Positions 34,340-42,716 of a stretch of DNA of 58,394 bases are shown one piece after another. Location of the stretch: NCBI RefSeq assembly GCF_003946025.1, contig NZ_RHNR01000010.1, positions 1 through 58,394 on the forward strand, in the 5' to 3' direction. Positions within the stretch are counted from its first letter, which is position 1. Each line of letters opens with the position of its first letter. The notes under the pieces are model-generated. The model saw nothing but the letters and a program-made list of their open reading frames with translations. It was not told where the DNA came from and did no database searches. This DNA comes from Lacticaseibacillus songhuajiangensis. GTDB lineage: Bacteria; Bacillota; Bacilli; Lactobacillales; Lactobacillaceae. Both the position numbers and the translations under genes were made by a program.

Positions 34340-35232
34340 CTGAGTTGGGAGATTTGGTTAAACATTTGCGTAAAAACAGGGGACTGACACTGCAAGCCAC
34401 GAGCGGTCGCTGGTCACAGTCCAGTATGTCCCGTTTTGAAAATGGTGAAATTGATCTGACTGATGATGTGGTGAAAGAACTGGCGATTCCGCTCGGACTT
34501 GATTACGAGGATTTAATTACTCGTAACATATTGCGTGAATCAAGCATCAATCGGTGGGAGTATCTAGCATCTGAACAATGGCATACAGAAGCGGCGCGTG
34601 ATTTGTTAAGCAATTTGAAGCAGTTGCAAGTCGAAAACGCACGAAATGATTTATTGAAAACAGCAATCACAGTTGTGAGCGAATTATTGGACGTGCATGC
34701 ACAGCATCGGCGAATAATGCATGATGACGTCGTACGTACTTTAAACGACTACCTAAGTAAGCTGTCTGAGTTTAGCCGCATAGATGGCATTCTGTTTAGT
34801 GTCTGCACAGAATACGTTCCCGTGCAAATTGGTTGGCGGTGGGTGCTTCATCAGATTAGGATGCTTGAGCCAGCGGGGAATATGCAGGCCACGCCACAGC
34901 GTATTCGACGAGTCATATCTTTTTGCGGAACTGTGGCGGAGCGGGCGGCCTTGGAGGGACGCTTAACTCTGATGCAAAGCATTGTTGATGAAATGTATCG
35001 TTTGAAAACTTACATTCCCGAGAATGCGAACCAGCAATTTAGTATGGCAATATCGCGGGCGCTCTGTGTTGATTTGACTGAACGCACTGTGGTGAGCCAT
35101 GACAAATTTGTTGCTGTGCTAAAAACTAGTCATTACATCTTCCCCACAGACGTCCACCGCAGCATGGTCCAATACACTATCGAGCAGGGCTGGGCGACGG
35201 CAGAGGACTTTGCGGACGACCCCTTGATATAG
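34336..35232 (+). CDS. Rgg-like regulator, second member of pair 2
   Basis: 298 aa, GTG start overlapping the preceding stop (GTGA). N-terminal helix-turn-helix LVKHLRKNRGLTLQATSGRW and SSMSRFENGEIDLTDDV, then a helical domain with GILFSVCTEYVP shared with the protein at 25219. It probably acts with the first member, for example as a heterodimer or as an antagonist; this is inference. A terminator follows. Confidence 0.75.
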   Translation: MTELGDLVKHLRKNRGLTLQATSGRWSQSSMSRFENGEIDLTDDVVKELAIPLGLDYEDLITRNILRESSINRWEYLASEQWHTEAARDLLSNLKQLQVENARNDLLKTAITVVSELLDVHAQHRRIMHDDVVRTLNDYLSKLSEFSRIDGILFSVCTEYVPVQIGWRWVLHQIRMLEPAGNMQATPQRIRRVISFCGTVAERAALEGRLTLMQSIVDEMYRLKTYIPENANQQFSMAISRALCVDLTERTVVSHDKFVAVLKTSHYIFPTDVHRSMVQYTIEQGWATAEDFADDPLI

Positions 35233-35246
35233 CTCCCAGTCAACGC

Positions 35247-35276
35247 AAAAAGCATGCCTTCGCGACATGCTTTTTT
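35247..35276 (+). terminator. Terminator after regulator pair 2
   Basis: AAAAAGCATG-CCTTCGCGA-CATGCTTTTTT. Confidence 0.85.
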
Positions 35277-35312
35277 GCGTGTGTTTTGTTATCCCAATTC
35301 GCACTGAAACTA

Positions 35313-35340
35313 TTGACTAAGTTAACTTATAGCCTGATAA
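35313..35340 (+). promoter_or_regulatory. Promoter of the lipoprotein operon
   Basis: TTGACT, 16-bp spacer, TGATAA. Confidence 0.55.
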
Positions 35341-35371
35341 TTAAGCTAATCAGTATCCAATATCTCAAAAA

Positions 35372-35387
35372 ATGATCGGCCGATCAT
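35372..35387. promoter_or_regulatory. 16-bp perfect palindrome in the operon leader
   Basis: ATGATCGGCCGATCAT, flanked by ATCTC and GAGAT. It lies 32 bp after the -10, as either a repressor site or an RNA hairpin. Confidence 0.5.
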
Positions 35388-35398
35388 CGAGATGGACG

Positions 35399-35492
35399 CA
35401 CCCAATTGTAATTTTGCAGAAGTGCAAAACGGCGGGTGTGGCTCTCGAATTCACTTCCCGTAGCGGCGGGAAGTGGCGGTCGGTCTTTTTTT
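35399..35492 (+). promoter_or_regulatory. Structured leader with terminator-like end
   Basis: CACCC (35399-35403) can pair with GGGTG (35434-35438) around the inner hairpin TTTTGCA-GAAG-TGCAAAA. Next comes CACTTCCCG-TAGCGG-CGGGAAGTG (35452-35475) and, ten bases later, seven T (35486-35492). This looks like an attenuated leader, 125 bp before the first structural gene; the gap between stem and T tract weakens the terminator call. Confidence 0.45.
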
Positions 35493-35617
35493 ATGGATTT
35501 TTGGAAATGTTGAAGTACTTGTGTTATTGGCGTTTATGGATGAAGTGGGCGCATAAGCAGTTGTGTTGCCAGTTATCACTTGATGATATGCGCGGATTGT
35601 TTTGAGGAGGAATCAAG

Positions 35618-36793
35618 ATGACCCCAAACGAGGAATGGGTTAAACATTTTGTTGAGCAGAATGGACGAATGCCAGAAAAAGCGGAGTATGCAGCAGCTAA
35701 AAAATCTGGTTTTAGGACTAGTGGCATTTCTGCTTCACTGGATGAAGATACTGATGGTGACCAGGATAAACTGGCAACAAGTCGAAAGACAAAACGACAT
35801 TTAAGTCGAAAACGTGTGCTGTTAATCAGTGTAGCAATCGTGTCACTGATTACTGTGATTGGAATTGCCATTGTTATAACCAGAGGGCAGACAGATCATA
35901 ATTCGACAAATGATATAAGTAGTTTACAGGTAAAATCTCACGCTAAGTCAAAGAAGTCTGCACGCAATTTGTTGACAGTAAGTGATTTGTCGCAAGAACA
36001 AAAATTGGCTCTGGTTCTACTTGCGGATGGTATGGACGATTACATGGTTACAGGGAATGAGATTCTTGATGGTGGCTATGATGAATCGTCGGGTGAATAT
36101 GTTGAAATTAAAGATCCAGAGGTGGCCACGGATAATCCACAATTAGTGAGTGACCATCCAGATGGTATGAAAGTATATAGTTTGTCACTAACACATATTG
36201 ACCAGGGACCAATTGTGGCAATTAAGGGTGCAACTGCATGGGTTGTGAGCGCACAGCAAGCAATTACAATGGATTATTTTGCTAGCAATGGTAAAAAACT
36301 TGATCTGACCAAGTTATTAAAGAAGTTTGCCAAGAGCAGCAAATTCAAGGAAGTCACAGCAAAAATCACCGTAGAGAAGGCAGACGATGCCAATAGCAAT
36401 TCTGAGAGTAGCTCTGTGAGTGAAGAGTCTGAATCATCAGAATCTGCAGACAATGCAAGCCCGAAATTAGATATTAGCGGTTTGAGCGGCGAATATTTGG
36501 AAGATGCTTCAACGGCTAACTCCTCAGGAAAAATGACAAGCGAGTTTCGAATGGATGGGGACGACTTGCGTTGGATTTCTAACAAAGCTGACGGAGAAAC
36601 TGCATACTCTGCCATTGTCGATAGTGTGACAGATGATGGAAAAGCTGATGATGGAGAAGCATACACACTTGAATGTACGCTTGATGATGATACCGAATTC
36701 CAAATGCAATTATTTAAGCATAGTTTGGATTATTACGTCATCAGAATTCAAAGTGATGGCATTAATTATTACGGTAGATTCAATCAAGAGTAA
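35618..36793 (+). CDS. Single-span membrane protein with acidic extracellular domain, unknown
   Basis: 391 aa. The N-terminal cytoplasmic part (MTPNEEWVKHFVEQNGRMP...) is followed by a basic stretch RHLSRKR, one membrane segment (about residues 67-88, VLLISVAIVSLITVIGIAIVI) and a large extracellular region with a Ser/Glu-rich linker (about 255-285) and a C-terminal domain ending YYGRFNQE. GAGGAGG precedes the ATG. First structural gene of the A+T-rich block. Family not recognised; the topology suggests a surface sensor or envelope protein. Confidence 0.72.
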   Translation: MTPNEEWVKHFVEQNGRMPEKAEYAAAKKSGFRTSGISASLDEDTDGDQDKLATSRKTKRHLSRKRVLLISVAIVSLITVIGIAIVITRGQTDHNSTNDISSLQVKSHAKSKKSARNLLTVSDLSQEQKLALVLLADGMDDYMVTGNEILDGGYDESSGEYVEIKDPEVATDNPQLVSDHPDGMKVYSLSLTHIDQGPIVAIKGATAWVVSAQQAITMDYFASNGKKLDLTKLLKKFAKSSKFKEVTAKITVEKADDANSNSESSSVSEESESSESADNASPKLDISGLSGEYLEDASTANSSGKMTSEFRMDGDDLRWISNKADGETAYSAIVDSVTDDGKADDGEAYTLECTLDDDTEFQMQLFKHSLDYYVIRIQSDGINYYGRFNQE

Positions 36794-36805
36794 GGAGATA
36801 GAAGA

Positions 36806-37957
36806 ATGGCTGAAGATGATAATAAGAAATTTTCCGACGATGAGATTATTAGGCAGGCGCAGCAATTGGATAATCAATTGGGTGATGATGACCTCCAGAC
36901 AGACTCAAATGATTTGAATTCAGCTAGCACAGAGCAAGGTAAATCATTACATGAACAGGGTAGTGCGGCGAATGATGAGGCACTCAAGGAGGAAATTAAA
37001 AAGCTGAAAGAACAATTGGCAGCACAAGGTGCAGCAACATCGGTGGCCAGCGCTCTGCGCCCGACGCAGAAAAATTGGGTGATGGTGTTGCGCTTTTTCC
37101 AGGCCAATCCATTAATGCTGTTTGCTGTAGCATGGCTAGCGGTGATTCTTCCGGGATGGTGGGCATTTTGGTTAATGGTTGTTTACATGTTGCTCTGCTA
37201 TGTTTATCCGCTGACAACACACAAGACACGGTTTGCGTGGGATGAACGCTTGGAAAGATTTCTCGCAGATCCAGAAGTGCGGCGGCAACAAAAGGATAAG
37301 CAAATGGCACGAATTAGCAATGCCACGAATAGTGTAGCCAATGAAGCAAGTGGTGTGATGAATTCATTGCATCAGAAACGAGTGGAGAAAGCCGCACAGC
37401 AGGTGCCACAACAACCGAATCCAGCCCCTACAGATCAGACAGCGGGAGTTGTTAAACCAGTTCGGCGCCCTCTTTTTACCAACAATATGGAACTTTGGCT
37501 AGGACTGGTCGTTGGAGTGGTCTCGTTCATCGTGTCTCAACAATATGGTGATGGGATTAGTGATCCTGTCGAGCAATTGAAATCAATCATTTCGAGTGGA
37601 ACGCTAAGTCAGGACGGTTATTTTTATATTTGGAGTTTCCTAGGTGTTCGGATTGGCATTATGGCAGTAGTTGGTGGCCTCGTGAAGGCATTAATGCATA
37701 AGGCGAATACTGGTGCAGTTCTCAAGGCTTTAGCGGTCCTCGCGGGAGTTGCCCTTGCCGGTATTGCAAGTTATGTATATGCGCATCCCGTCGCGAGTGC
37801 ATACAATGCAGCACGGACAGCATACGATAGCGGAATGAGTCTTGATGATTTGTCTACCATGACAACTTTGATGCAGTACTTGCCGTTCGCAATCATGGGA
37901 ATTTACGCAGTTGGGATTATTGTGAACTTGGTTGGTCGTAATCATGAGTCTGTTTAG
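36806..37957 (+). CDS. Multi-span membrane protein with acidic coiled-coil N-terminus, unknown
   Basis: 383 aa. Residues 1-85 are acidic and likely coiled coil (LKEEIKKLKEQLAAQ). Hydrophobic pairs follow (PLMLFAVAWLAVILPGWWAFWLMVVYMLL, about 102-130), a soluble loop, then four further segments in the C-terminal half. It begins 12 bp after the previous gene with AAGGAG. Not recognised. It probably forms a membrane unit with its operon neighbours. Confidence 0.72.
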   Translation: MAEDDNKKFSDDEIIRQAQQLDNQLGDDDLQTDSNDLNSASTEQGKSLHEQGSAANDEALKEEIKKLKEQLAAQGAATSVASALRPTQKNWVMVLRFFQANPLMLFAVAWLAVILPGWWAFWLMVVYMLLCYVYPLTTHKTRFAWDERLERFLADPEVRRQQKDKQMARISNATNSVANEASGVMNSLHQKRVEKAAQQVPQQPNPAPTDQTAGVVKPVRRPLFTNNMELWLGLVVGVVSFIVSQQYGDGISDPVEQLKSIISSGTLSQDGYFYIWSFLGVRIGIMAVVGGLVKALMHKANTGAVLKALAVLAGVALAGIASYVYAHPVASAYNAARTAYDSGMSLDDLSTMTTLMQYLPFAIMGIYAVGIIVNLVGRNHESV

Positions 37958-37990
37958 CGGTGAATCAGGATTGGAAAGGGTGGAGTTCAT

Positions 37991-38886
37991 ATGAAATTAC
38001 GAAAATGGATAGTGGGGTTGGCTTTATTTCTAACATTGGGGTTAACAGCTTGCGGTAAACCAAGTGCTGATAAAGGTAACGGTGTGATGTATAGGGCGAG
38101 TGCCAACGTGAAAGCAAAAAAAGGACAAAAGGCGCATGAAGACTTGGTTCTGGTCCTAAAAAAAGATGGAAAGGCGCAGCTTGGAGAAAAAGTAGAAACC
38201 TCAGTTAAAATCAAAGGCAAAAAGTACGCACTTAAGAATGAAACCTTATCTTCTGGGACATATGTAAAAAAAATGACACTATTTCGTATAAATCAAACTG
38301 GCTAGCTGATCATATCTACACGATGCGTAACGGAAAGATTGTTCCTAAATATGCAGACTTTGGCGGCCCGTCTAAGACGAAATTTACTGCAAAATTTAAA
38401 CTCGACCAGGACAAATTGGTTCAGGTGTCTAGCAATAATGGAAAATTTGCCGTAAGCAAAGCCGACTCGGTTCAGAATAACAGCAGTGTTGATGTTAAAC
38501 AGTACTACAGACAAAAGTTGATTGAGCATTTAAATGGGTGGCAATTTAAAGATATAGAGATTTCTGACAGCCCAGGCAAGCTATATCTGAAGAATGGAAA
38601 ATTTGTTTGTGCTGGCGGGGAACATGGAAAATGGGTTGTGGTTGGTCGCGGTAATTATCAAATTAATTTTTCAAATGGCACGATTAAATTAGTTTTTACA
38701 GAGCAAAGTCCAGGAACTGTTAATAGTGATTCCGATATATCCTTTCCTCGCTCACGAGTGTTGAAAGTTAACAATGTTTTGTGGGATGAAAAACACAATA
38801 ATGTCCAATTTGTACGAGAAAAGAAGTTCCAGTCCAACGTTAATAGTTTATACGCTAAGTACAAAGCACAAATAGAACAGCAATAA
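37991..38886 (+). pseudogene. Lipoprotein (type A) with a frameshift in an A8 run
   Basis: Reading frame 37991-38305 begins with a lipoprotein signal (MKLRKWIVGLALFLTLGLTAC) and stops early. The remaining sequence continues in another frame to 38886. Inserting one A in the run at about 38266-38273 restores YVKKNDTISYKSNWLAD, matching YVRKNNVVTLKPNWAAE of the paralogue at 40232; the restored protein would be 298 aa. It could be a phase-variable gene, a true pseudogene or a sequencing error in the homopolymer. Confidence 0.75.
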
Positions 38887-38917
38887 AAATCAGTAATGAC
38901 TTTGGAGAGAAAATCAT

Positions 38918-40216
38918 ATGAAGTGGAAAATGAGACGTGGCCTCATTCTAGTGGGTGCCATTGTCACCCTTGTTTTAGCAGGTTGTAGCGCTAAAAGTGT
39001 ATTGACGCGACCCGGGTCGTTTGAAGGGGTTGATCATGGAACCAGATATGCGTTTAGTTTTCGAAACGACGGCACCTATACCGGAAAGATAACTTCCGAT
39101 TCCAACATCACAATGGTTGAAGGCAAATTTGAGTCACAATCAGACAATGACTCCATTTTAATGCATCAGAAAAAAGAAGTGTCTGCGGAATTTAACAGCA
39201 AACTTGAGGTAAGCAAGGATGTTCCATCGGGAATATCGAAATCGGATAAGTTAAAGGATAATGGTGGTTTATTACGTGTTAAAGGGCGAAATGTTCAATA
39301 TTACGGCGTAAAACTGCATCCAGCACATGAACAGATCCACGATTTGACGACATTTTATAAGAAGGAGAGTGTCGCTTTTTCAAAGGTATATCAGAAACTG
39401 GCGAGTGCGCCCTTCGTTGCTGACAAGGAAGATTACCAGGAAACTTTGATTGTGTTTAGTGGTCGCAAATTTTCGCTCGAGTACACCAATCAATTGGACG
39501 GTGGTTCAATTGCTTATGCGGATGGAATGACTAGTTTTAATCCTGATACCGGAAAATTGAAATTAAAGTTTGGTACTAAGACACCAACCTATCACGGGGC
39601 AATTGATCGAACCGAGCAGAATGAGGTTGATTACATTAGTAAGTCCGCGTTTCCGATTGCTAAGGACTCTATAGAGTTGAATTTTAATGGGGATGGGAAT
39701 TACACACTGAAGAATTCATCATTGAAAATGGGAACATTCAAAGCGTCTCCGTCCAGTAGCATGACGCGTAAACAGTTACTTGCGTTGCATCCAGATGCAA
39801 TTGCTATGTGGGCAACCAAGCGAACCGATCCGGAGAATGATAACAATCCCGATTCACCAGCGGTAAAGGAAGAAAACCACGATTTCAGCGACCTTAGTGA
39901 TGATGAAAAAATCAATAAATTTCGAGACCTTGCATTTGATGATTACCAGGATCGTATGTCGAAGAAAAACGAAATCGTGTTTGGTGATTTTGAATTCCGA
40001 TATATGTTTACTTCTGATAATGGCCGAGTTGTGTACAAATTGTATTTAAAGAACGAGGACTATAACTCTGACGATGTCGGTGTCGATTACGGTTATGATC
40101 CCGACAACGGTGATATTTATTTGTTTACCTTGGATAAGGAAAACAGCGATTCAGACAATCAGCATTGGCAGACTAAAAAAGTAGATAGTATGAACTGTCA
40201 GATGCCTGAAAAATAA
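38918..40216 (+). CDS. Secreted lipoprotein (type B), unknown
   Basis: 432 aa with signal and lipobox VTLVLAGCSA (Cys about 23). It is similar to the lipoprotein at 41280: RNVQYYG versus RNVQSYA, and a shared stretch around GxIxYADGxxxFNPDTGKLKLKF versus GTIDVEYAEGTFVFNTEKQQLEL. The C-terminal part is acidic (SDLSDDEKINKFRDL, NEDYNSDDVG). The start has GGAGAG upstream. Function unknown; anchored outside the membrane. Confidence 0.75.
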   Translation: MKWKMRRGLILVGAIVTLVLAGCSAKSVLTRPGSFEGVDHGTRYAFSFRNDGTYTGKITSDSNITMVEGKFESQSDNDSILMHQKKEVSAEFNSKLEVSKDVPSGISKSDKLKDNGGLLRVKGRNVQYYGVKLHPAHEQIHDLTTFYKKESVAFSKVYQKLASAPFVADKEDYQETLIVFSGRKFSLEYTNQLDGGSIAYADGMTSFNPDTGKLKLKFGTKTPTYHGAIDRTEQNEVDYISKSAFPIAKDSIELNFNGDGNYTLKNSSLKMGTFKASPSSSMTRKQLLALHPDAIAMWATKRTDPENDNNPDSPAVKEENHDFSDLSDDEKINKFRDLAFDDYQDRMSKKNEIVFGDFEFRYMFTSDNGRVVYKLYLKNEDYNSDDVGVDYGYDPDNGDIYLFTLDKENSDSDNQHWQTKKVDSMNCQMPEK

Positions 40217-40231
40217 GTATGGGGTGTAAGA

Positions 40232-41173
40232 ATGCATTTGAAAAAATATGTAATGGTTCTTGGGTTGCTCTTAGTGTTTGAATTAACGGCTTGCGGTAAG
40301 TTTACCAAAACACTGGTTTCTAAAGTACAAGATAACGGGGTTATGTACGATATATCCATCAATAGTGAGAATGCTAAGATTTCGATGCGAGTAGCTTTTA
40401 AAAAGAACCATCAAGCAGAAGTTAAAATGATTACTAGTGGACAGGACAATGCAAACAATGGTGAATCCAATGAGGCATTGATTTCAGGGCGTTATGTTCG
40501 AAAGAACAACGTTGTAACGCTTAAGCCAAATTGGGCAGCTGAAAAGGACAATTCCAATCAGAATGCGGTGGCGGGTTACACAAATTTTGAAAACGTGAGT
40601 GATCGTGCATCAGAATTGAAGTTCAAAATTAAGAATGGACGAATGATTCCAGTGGGGTTAGAAAAGGGAGAGCACGCGCATAGCACAAAGCAAAAGCAGA
40701 ATACGTTGGAGAGTGTTCAACAGGATTATAAGCATCAGGTGGAGCGGTCTTTAAACTCCTACGATTTTCAAGGAAATACCGAGACGAACGATGACAAGGT
40801 TTCAAATACCGATTTGTATTTGAAGAATGGTCGTTTTGTATTCGCAAATGAAGTACAACAATTGTCTGACGAAAGCACCATACACAATTTGGCACTTGCA
40901 CGTGGAACATACGAAGTGAATGCCAAAACACAAACTGTTAAGTTGATCTTTACTACTCGAGGGCAAATGTATCATGATATTCAATCAAAGGCAGATATGA
41001 CAGAATCTCAGACCCCATTTCCAAAAAAGATGACACTTCACGTAGGGAATTATCTGTCTGGACCGAGAATATTTTTGGAGAAGTATGGGGAAGCTTTGCA
41101 GTATACTCCTTCAAAATCATTTAGCTCTGACTTAAGCAGTATTTACCGGAAGTATCACAATAAAATGAACTAG
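40232..41173 (+). CDS. Secreted lipoprotein (type A), unknown
   Basis: 313 aa with signal and lipobox LVFELTACGK. It is a paralogue of the frameshifted lipoprotein at 37991: NGVMYxxSxN near the N-terminus, SGxYVxKN, LYLKNGRFVFAxE, and SSIYRKYH-type ending versus NSLYAKYK. Its ribosome site is GGGGTG, 15 bp after the previous gene. Intact here, so it serves as the reference for the broken copy. Confidence 0.75.
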   Translation: MHLKKYVMVLGLLLVFELTACGKFTKTLVSKVQDNGVMYDISINSENAKISMRVAFKKNHQAEVKMITSGQDNANNGESNEALISGRYVRKNNVVTLKPNWAAEKDNSNQNAVAGYTNFENVSDRASELKFKIKNGRMIPVGLEKGEHAHSTKQKQNTLESVQQDYKHQVERSLNSYDFQGNTETNDDKVSNTDLYLKNGRFVFANEVQQLSDESTIHNLALARGTYEVNAKTQTVKLIFTTRGQMYHDIQSKADMTESQTPFPKKMTLHVGNYLSGPRIFLEKYGEALQYTPSKSFSSDLSSIYRKYHNKMN

Positions 41174-41279
41174 ACACACAAACTGATGATGTGTTTGTGG
41201 TAGTTGTCAGTATGACGATAGAAAAATGCGGCTACTTGTGTATATATTACTAACTTAACTAATACGAATGGAGAAAATC

Positions 41280-42590
41280 ATGAAGAAAAAAAGTGTGCTT
41301 GGCCTAGTCCTGACTGTCTCTTCGGTTGTGCTTTTGGCAGCTTGCGGAGCTAACAGAAAAACTAGTAGTTCAAACGGGGCTTCTCAGACCAGTAAAACAG
41401 CCTTAACAATCCAGAACAAAACCTACGTAGGAAAGCAGAAAGGGAATGCTTATGAAGTATCTTTGGCTTCAGATGGAACCTTCACAGCTAAAATAAGCGA
41501 CTATGTTCAAAAAAATATTCAGTTACGTACCGGCACTTACAAGCTGAACAAGCAAAAGAACAAGGCAAGTTTTTCGGTTGAAAAAGTTGCAACAGCAACG
41601 TTCCCAAATGAAAGTGAAACCAATAACGATAAAGCCCCGCTAACCGTCAGCAAGCAGGAAGATAAAACGAAGCTGACAGGTTCGCAAGCAAAAATGGCGC
41701 AATTAATGGTTAGCGGCTCTCAGCTAAAACTTGAATCTACGACCATGAAAGTACGCAAGCGTAATGTTCAAAGTTATGCTGATTTCTACCAGACTGAACA
41801 AAATAATTACAATGATTCATATGGCCTCTTGGGTACTTCGTATTTTAACGCCATGAACACAGAGACTGACGCGAAACCATATTTAGCAGTGCTTAATTTT
41901 AACGGTAATCATTTCTCGTGGATGGGTGAACCCGTTGCGAAAAAGACGGGAACAATTGATGTTGAATATGCAGAAGGGACGTTTGTTTTCAATACTGAGA
42001 AGCAACAGTTGGAATTGAAAACAACTGCAAAAACTCCGCTGTACATTGACGCCACTGGAACTGATCATCCTGAACGCAATAAGACCTACTCGTCAACTGG
42101 TAGTAATACCTTTGGCAATAGTGTCGTGGTGTCAGTTGAACACGTGGGTAATGATGTGAAACTCAGTTGTGATAATCCGGATTTTGGCACTTATAAAATA
42201 GACAAGACTGAAAGTAAATCAGACAATCAGCAGAGCGTAGCGACGATTCAGTCTAAATACAGTAAAAAGAAGACCGTGACGGACATCTTTCCCAATGCAG
42301 ATTCGTTTATGAGGTTTGTAGAACAGGAACAAGCCAAAGGTGAATCCAAGGATGATGTGAGTGCCTATTCTGTTGAAACCAATCAGCCACTGGGAAACCT
42401 TGATGGGTCCGATGTTAATATGCTATATCTCGTAACTTTCAGTTATGCCCCAGGTGGTGACCCTGCAAATGGCGCACACGCTGAAACAATTGGAATTACA
42501 AGTGATGGAACTGTTTACGATGGAACATTGGCGATGACGAGTGGTGTTAATCAGGAAATGACTAATGATGTTCAACAAATGTTGAACTGA
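41280..42590 (+). CDS. Secreted lipoprotein (type B), unknown
   Basis: 436 aa with signal and lipobox VVLLAACGAN. It is a paralogue of the lipoprotein at 38918. An extra C-terminal region (about 340-436, FPNADSFMRFVEQEQ... then LVTFSYAPGGDPANG) is not obvious in the paralogue. The start at 41280 has GGAGAAAATC; an in-frame ATG at 41268 lies within that site. A 106-bp gap precedes it with CTAACTTAACTAATACG but no terminator, so it may have its own promoter. Confidence 0.73.
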   Translation: MKKKSVLGLVLTVSSVVLLAACGANRKTSSSNGASQTSKTALTIQNKTYVGKQKGNAYEVSLASDGTFTAKISDYVQKNIQLRTGTYKLNKQKNKASFSVEKVATATFPNESETNNDKAPLTVSKQEDKTKLTGSQAKMAQLMVSGSQLKLESTTMKVRKRNVQSYADFYQTEQNNYNDSYGLLGTSYFNAMNTETDAKPYLAVLNFNGNHFSWMGEPVAKKTGTIDVEYAEGTFVFNTEKQQLELKTTAKTPLYIDATGTDHPERNKTYSSTGSNTFGNSVVVSVEHVGNDVKLSCDNPDFGTYKIDKTESKSDNQQSVATIQSKYSKKKTVTDIFPNADSFMRFVEQEQAKGESKDDVSAYSVETNQPLGNLDGSDVNMLYLVTFSYAPGGDPANGAHAETIGITSDGTVYDGTLAMTSGVNQEMTNDVQQMLN

Positions 42591-42681
42591 TATGCAACCC
42601 TAGATGTGGACAGAGATAGTTAACAGCTCATAATTTTTACCAAAGCTAGAATAAATTTGCTTAACTATTACTTCTGTATAT

Positions 42682-42710
42682 AAAAAAGCCTCCTTTTCGG
42701 AGGCTTTTTT
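42682..42710. terminator. Bidirectional terminator
   Basis: AAAAAAGCCTCC-TTTTC-GGAGGCTTTTTT between the convergent lipoprotein operon and nrdE. Confidence 0.88.
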
Positions 42711-42716
42711 ACTGTC

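Noticed and set aside
35507..35605. 32-codon ORF rich in Trp/Cys/Tyr before the lipoprotein operon
   Set aside because: Only a weak TTGGAA precedes it; mentioned as part of the leader hypothesis but not supported enough to annotate as a gene.
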